NCBI GenBank assembly: GCA_900552305.1
Contig: URZD01000070.1
Coordinates: 1 to 10,254 of the forward strand
Length of the DNA: 10,254 bases
Origin: an uncultured Eubacteriales bacterium
Lineage (GTDB): Bacteria; Bacillota; Clostridia; Monoglobales; Monoglobaceae
Direction of reading: 5' to 3'
Made by a program: the position numbers and the translations under genes
Notes under the pieces: model-generated
Database searches by the model: none
Told to the model about the DNA's origin: nothing
Seen by the model: the letters and a program-made list of their open reading frames with translations, nothing else
Shown here: piece by piece, positions 7,220-10,254 of the stretch
How positions within the stretch are numbered: position 1 is the stretch's first letter
How the letters are laid out: each line of letters starts with the position of its first letter

Positions 7220-7248
7220 TTGACACAGGCGCTTTTGTGTGTTAGAAT
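7220..7248 (+). promoter_or_regulatory. Sigma-A-type promoter of the purE operon
   Basis: A perfect TTGACA (7220-7225) and TAGAAT (7243-7248) are spaced 17 bp apart, predicting a start near 7255. This is about 20 bases before the ZTP aptamer, as expected for a promoter serving a riboswitch leader. The -35 box lies inside the palindrome GTGTCTTGACAC (7215-7226), which might be an operator or chance. Confidence 0.8.
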
Positions 7249-7273
7249 AAAGGTACGAAAAGAAGTATTTTTT

Positions 7274-7364
7274 GTTGTTCTTTGCGACTGACGGATTTTA
7301 GTGGAGCACCACAAAGGAACAGGGAGCAGGGGTGAAAGCCCCATTTACAGCCGACCGTCTGGGC
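7274..7364 (+). ncRNA. ZTP (pfl) riboswitch aptamer
   Basis: The aptamer binds the purine intermediate ZMP (AICAR) or ZTP, which builds up when 10-formyl-tetrahydrofolate is scarce. The two conserved blocks match the pfl motif: GACTGACGG at 7286-7294 and GCCGACCGTCTGGGC at 7350-7364. P1 can form from TGTTC (7276-7280) with GAACA (7317-7321). P2 is GTGG/CCAC (7301-7304 with 7309-7312). A variable hairpin GGGG/CCCC (7329-7332 with 7339-7342) separates the subdomains. The CGG ending the first block can pair with CCG in the second to form the family's pseudoknot. The blocks closely resemble, from memory, the crystallised Thermosinus aptamer. Being upstream of purE is a classic setting for this switch. 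Confidence 0.93.
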
Positions 7365-7401
7365 GCATTTACTCATCTTGGCGAGTAAGTGCGCCCTTTT
7401 T
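7361..7401 (+). terminator. Intrinsic terminator, expression platform of the ZTP riboswitch
   Basis: A 14-bp stem pairs GGGCGCATTTACTC (7361-7374) with GAGTAAGTGCGCCC (7383-7396), with one G-U pair, an eight-base loop and a run of five T (7397-7401). The first four bases (GGGC) are also the conserved 3' end of the aptamer. Ligand binding and terminator folding are therefore mutually exclusive, giving an ON switch: ZMP/ZTP bound means read-through into purE. Confidence 0.92.
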
Positions 7402-7430
7402 GTTTGCGGCGGCGGAAAAATAAAATAAAC

Positions 7431-7435
7431 GGAGG
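7431..7435 (+). promoter_or_regulatory. Ribosome binding site that fixes the purE start
   Basis: GGAGG lies seven bases before the ATG at 7443. An upstream in-frame start at 7389 lies within the terminator stem and is not credible. Confidence 0.8.
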
Positions 7436-7442
7436 CACTGTA

Positions 7443-7931
7443 ATGAAAAAGGTAGGTATTGTTATGGGAAGCGACAGCGATTTACCCGTAATTAAAAAAG
7501 CAACCGACACTTTAAAGGCTTTGGAAGTACCGTTTGAGGTACACGTATATTCGGCTCACAGAACGCCGGAGGAGGCTCGCAGCTTTGCCTGCGGCGCACG
7601 CGAAAATGGATTCGGCGTTATAATTGCGGCGGCGGGAATGGCCGCGCATCTTGCGGGAGCGATTGCGGCAAATACAACGCTGCCTGTTATCGGCATACCC
7701 TGTAAATCAACAAATCTTGACGGCATTGACGCACTTCTTTCAACCGTACAGATGCCCCCCGGAATACCCGTGGCGACTGTTGCGATTGACGGAGGAGTCA
7801 ATGCCGCTTTGCTTTCCGCCCAGATTCTGGCGCTCGGTGACGAGGCTCTTGCAAAAAGACTTGACGAAAAGAGAGCGGCGGACAGCGCAAAGGTTTTGGA
7901 AAAAGACTCGAATATAATGACCAAATTATAA
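7443..7931 (+). CDS. purE: N5-carboxyaminoimidazole ribonucleotide mutase (PurE, class I-like)
   Basis: PurE supplies carboxyaminoimidazole ribonucleotide in de novo purine synthesis. The 162-residue protein has the class I look: GIVMGSDSDLPV near residues 4-15, YSAHRTPEEA with its catalytic histidine near 38-47, and the AAGMAAHLAGAIAANTTLPVIGIP block. LLSTVQMPPGIPVATVAI and NAALLSAQILAL complete the substrate site. Class I enzymes normally work on N5-CAIR made by PurK. No purK is seen in this window, so it may lie elsewhere, or the enzyme may use AIR plus CO2 directly, as class II enzymes do; sequence alone does not settle this. It is the first gene behind the ZTP riboswitch and lies 35 bases before the purF homologue. 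Confidence 0.95.
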   Translation: MKKVGIVMGSDSDLPVIKKATDTLKALEVPFEVHVYSAHRTPEEARSFACGARENGFGVIIAAAGMAAHLAGAIAANTTLPVIGIPCKSTNLDGIDALLSTVQMPPGIPVATVAIDGGVNAALLSAQILALGDEALAKRLDEKRAADSAKVLEKDSNIMTKL

Positions 7932-7966
7932 GCTGCACGGCACAGACATAAGAAGGGAGAAATAAA

Positions 7967-9379
7967 ATGGGCGGTTTTTTTGGAGTAAGCTCAAAGGAAG
8001 ACTGCATGACCGATGTGTTCTTCGGAATAGACTATCATTCACATCTTGGTACAAAAATCGGCGGCATTGCCGCATATGATAAAGAAATAGGACTGCAGAG
8101 AAAAATACATAATATTGAAAACTCTCCGTTTAGGACAAAGTTTGAGCACGTATTTGAGGAAATGCGCGGCAGCGCAGCAATAGGCTGCATAAGCGACAGC
8201 GACGCACAGCCGTTGCTTATCCGTTCTTCGCTCGGAACATATGCGCTCTGCTTTATCGGTATAATCAACAATGCCGAATCGCTTATTGAAAGATACCTTT
8301 CGTTCAGCGGTGGACACTTCGGCGCAATGAACGACGGCGCGGTCAACTCAACGGAGCTTGTGGCGGCGCTCATCAATCAGAAAAGCAGCTTTGCCGACGG
8401 AATACATTTTGCACAGGAGGAAATCGAGGGTACGGCGTCAATTCTTATTCTTGCCGAGGACGGCTCGATTATCGCCGCCCGCGACAAGGTGGGTCGGCTT
8501 CCCGTACTCGCGGGGAGGAACGAACACGGCTACTGTATCTCGTTTGAATCGTTTGCGTACAAAAAGCTCGGCTTTGAGGACGAAAAGGAGCTTGGACCGG
8601 GCGAAATAGTCCGCGTTACGCCGGACGGTATAACCCAAATCGGCGCGCCGGGCGATAAAATGCGGATTTGCTCGTTCCTCTGGTCGTATTACGGATACCC
8701 GACCTCGAATTATGAGGGCGTGAATGTCGAAACCATGCGCTACAAAAACGGCGAGATAATGGCTGAGAACGATGAAAGCTACGATATAGACTATGTTTGC
8801 GGAGTTCCCGACTCGGGTACGCCGCACGCAATCGGGTATGCGAACAAAAGCGGAATACCGTTTGCAAGACCGTTCATCAAATATACGCCGACATGGCCGC
8901 GGAGCTTTATGCCGGCAAATCAAAAGGATCGCGACAAGGTTGCAAAAATGAAACAAATTCCGATCCATGAGCTTATACAGGACAAAAGCTTGTTGTTTGT
9001 GGACGATTCGATTGTCCGCGGAACGCAGCTGCGCGAAACAGTTGAATTTCTTTATGAAAACGGCGCAAAGGAGGTTCATATGCGTTCGGCGTGTCCTCCG
9101 ATTATGTACGGATGTAAGTTCCTCAATTTTTCAAGAGCGACAAGCGAAATGGAGCTTATCGCACGGCGCGTAATCATGGAGCTTGAAGGCGAGGAAGGCT
9201 TTGAACACATAGACGAATACAGCGATACCCGGACAGAGCGCGGCAAAAACCTTAGAAAAGCAATATGCGAAAAATTCAAGTTCGCGTCGCTGGAATTTCA
9301 GTCGCTTGAAGGCGTAATAAAGGCAATCGGAATAGACAGGTGCAAGCTTTGCACATACTGCTGGAACGGAGAGGAGTAA
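7967..9379 (+). CDS. purF: Amidophosphoribosyltransferase homologue with a degenerate glutaminase domain
   Basis: By context and PRTase motifs this is a PurF, which makes 5-phosphoribosylamine from PRPP. It has 470 residues. The PRTase half is well kept: GVPDSG (279-284), the flexible-loop region PRSFMPANQKDRDKVAKMK (311-329) and the PRPP loop VDDSIVRG (345-352). Cysteines aligning with the four Bacillus subtilis [4Fe-4S] ligands are present: Cys235 (ICSFLW), Cys383 (YGCKF), Cys459 and Cys462 (CKLC). The N-terminal Ntn-glutaminase half is odd. It begins MGGFFGV where active enzymes have Cys-Gly-(I/V)-(F/V)-G. QHRGQ is replaced by SHLGT (25-29), the RYST region by GCISDSD, and the oxyanion NGN by IGI near 97-99. 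The start is firm: AAGGGAGA at 7953-7960 and an in-frame TAA at 7949-7951 leave no room for a cysteine upstream. It may use free ammonia or a partner glutaminase, or may do something other than PRA synthesis. Confidence 0.85.
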   Translation: MGGFFGVSSKEDCMTDVFFGIDYHSHLGTKIGGIAAYDKEIGLQRKIHNIENSPFRTKFEHVFEEMRGSAAIGCISDSDAQPLLIRSSLGTYALCFIGIINNAESLIERYLSFSGGHFGAMNDGAVNSTELVAALINQKSSFADGIHFAQEEIEGTASILILAEDGSIIAARDKVGRLPVLAGRNEHGYCISFESFAYKKLGFEDEKELGPGEIVRVTPDGITQIGAPGDKMRICSFLWSYYGYPTSNYEGVNVETMRYKNGEIMAENDESYDIDYVCGVPDSGTPHAIGYANKSGIPFARPFIKYTPTWPRSFMPANQKDRDKVAKMKQIPIHELIQDKSLLFVDDSIVRGTQLRETVEFLYENGAKEVHMRSACPPIMYGCKFLNFSRATSEMELIARRVIMELEGEEGFEHIDEYSDTRTERGKNLRKAICEKFKFASLEFQSLEGVIKAIGIDRCKLCTYCWNGEE

Positions 9380-9385
9380 AATATA

Positions 9386-10254
9386 ATGAATAATATTTCA
9401 AAATCGGACAGCTACGCGGCGGCGGGCGTTGACATAACCGCGGGTTACAGAGCCGTTGAGCTTATGAAACAGCACATTGCAAAAACAATAACAAAGGGCG
9501 TCTGCTCGGACGTTGGCGGATTCGGCGGTCTTTTTGAGCTTGACCTTGAAGGAATTACAAAGCCGATACTGGTGAGCGGAACGGACGGCGTTGGAACAAA
9601 GCTGAAAATCGCGTTTCTTATGGACAAGCACGATACGGTAGGCGTTGACTGCGTTGCCATGTGCGTGAACGATATTATCTGCTGCGGAGCAAAGCCGCTG
9701 TTTTTCCTTGACTATATCGCGTGCGGAAAGAACGTTCCGGAGCGCATAGCTGACATTGTAAAGGGCGTATGCGACGGCTGCGTACAGTCGGGCGCGGCGC
9801 TTATCGGCGGCGAAACGGCGGAAATGCCCGGATTTTATCCCGTTGACGAATACGATCTTGCCGGATATTGCACAGGCGTGGTTGACAAGGCGAAAATAAT
9901 AGACAATTCCAAAATGGAGGAGGGCGACGTAATAATCGCGCTCCCTTCAAGCGGCGTACATTCAAACGGTTTTTCTCTTGTGAGAAAGGTGTTTGACGTT
10001 GAAAATGCGGACATAAAAACACCTCTTGACGAGCTTGGCGGAAAGTCCGTCGGCGAAACGCTGCTCACACCGACAAAAATCTATGTAAAGCCTGTTCTTG
10101 CGCTGTTGGATAAGATATGCGCAAAGGGTATTTCGCATATAACCGGCGGCGGATTTTACGAAAATATTCCGCGCAGTATCCCGGACGGTCTGGGTGCAAA
10201 AATTGACAAATCAGCCGTAAAAATTCTGCCGATTTTCGAGCTTATTGCAAAGAC
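9386..10254 (+). CDS. purM: Phosphoribosylformylglycinamidine cyclo-ligase (AIR synthetase), 3' end outside window
   Basis: PurM closes the imidazole ring, converting FGAM plus ATP to AIR, the precursor of the PurE substrate. The visible 289 residues run off the window; family members are about 340-350 long, so roughly 55 residues are missing. Motifs present are SYAAAGVDITAG (9-20), SGTDGVGTKLK (64-74, ATP and Mg site), CVNDIICCGAKPLFFLDYIACG (93-114), IGGETAEMPGFY (140-151), LPSSGVHSNGFSLVRK (186-201), TPTKIYVKPV (228-237) and HITGGGFYENIPR (251-263). The start at 9386 is six bases after the purF stop, with GAGGAG at 9371-9376 inside the purF end. It is co-transcribed with purE and the purF homologue behind the ZTP switch. 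Confidence 0.95.
   Translation, partial: MNNISKSDSYAAAGVDITAGYRAVELMKQHIAKTITKGVCSDVGGFGGLFELDLEGITKPILVSGTDGVGTKLKIAFLMDKHDTVGVDCVAMCVNDIICCGAKPLFFLDYIACGKNVPERIADIVKGVCDGCVQSGAALIGGETAEMPGFYPVDEYDLAGYCTGVVDKAKIIDNSKMEEGDVIIALPSSGVHSNGFSLVRKVFDVENADIKTPLDELGGKSVGETLLTPTKIYVKPVLALLDKICAKGISHITGGGFYENIPRSIPDGLGAKIDKSAVKILPIFELIAK

Noticed and set aside
7389..7442. Upstream start for PurE
   Set aside because: It would begin inside the riboswitch terminator stem; the ATG at 7443 has GGAGG at the right spacing and the normal N-terminus.
8438..9079. Minus-strand open frame of 213 codons inside the purF homologue
   Set aside because: Antisense to a conserved PRTase gene; its composition is a shadow of the codon pattern and shows no family features.
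1..10254. Mobile elements, CRISPR arrays, tRNA or rRNA genes
   Set aside because: I saw no regularly spaced repeats, transposase motifs, terminal inverted repeats or RNA gene signatures; the window is packed with biosynthetic genes on one strand.

Overview
The window reads entirely on the + strand and has moderate GC content. It looks like a chromosomal metabolic region of an anaerobic Firmicute, probably a gut-type clostridium. The grounds are strong AGGAGG-type ribosome binding sites, sigma-A-like promoters with 17-bp spacers, a ZTP riboswitch with an intrinsic terminator upstream of purE, and a PurF carrying the cysteines of an oxygen-labile Fe-S cluster. This placement is an inference from gene content and protein flavour; no marker gene is present.

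Region 1 (1-7195) is an aromatic amino acid block. It opens with the 3' end of tyrA (prephenate dehydrogenase). A consensus promoter (417-445) and a small Dabb-domain protein follow, then tightly packed aroB, aroA, aroC, pheA, aroK, aroQ and aroE. Together these encode every step from DAHP to chorismate (AroB, AroQ, AroE, AroK, AroA, AroC) plus the first committed steps to phenylalanine (PheA) and tyrosine (TyrA). Only DAHP synthase is missing, and it may lie upstream. Most junctions overlap or are a few bases apart, so the genes from the Dabb protein to aroE probably form one operon. Two reading-frame breaks appear: aroK is split by a -1 frame change at a run of six G, and the tyrA fragment has an in-frame TAG close to the window edge. 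Either could be a sequence error.

Region 2 (7196-7442) is a 247-base regulatory gap. It has a near-consensus promoter (TTGACA, 17 bp, TAGAAT), a ZTP (pfl) riboswitch aptamer, and a long intrinsic terminator whose 5' arm overlaps the conserved 3' end of the aptamer. I see no separate terminator after aroE, so aro read-through transcripts would also meet this switch.

Region 3 (7443-10254) holds de novo purine genes: purE, a purF homologue, and purM, which runs off the window. The riboswitch should turn them on when ZMP/ZTP accumulates, that is, when 10-formyl-tetrahydrofolate is short. The main surprise is the PurF homologue. It keeps its PRPP-binding motifs and the four Fe-S cysteines, but it has glycine where the catalytic N-terminal cysteine should be and has lost the other glutamine-site motifs. 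It looks like a PurF with a dead glutaminase domain, possibly ammonia-fed. I see no mobile elements, CRISPR arrays, tRNAs or rRNAs.
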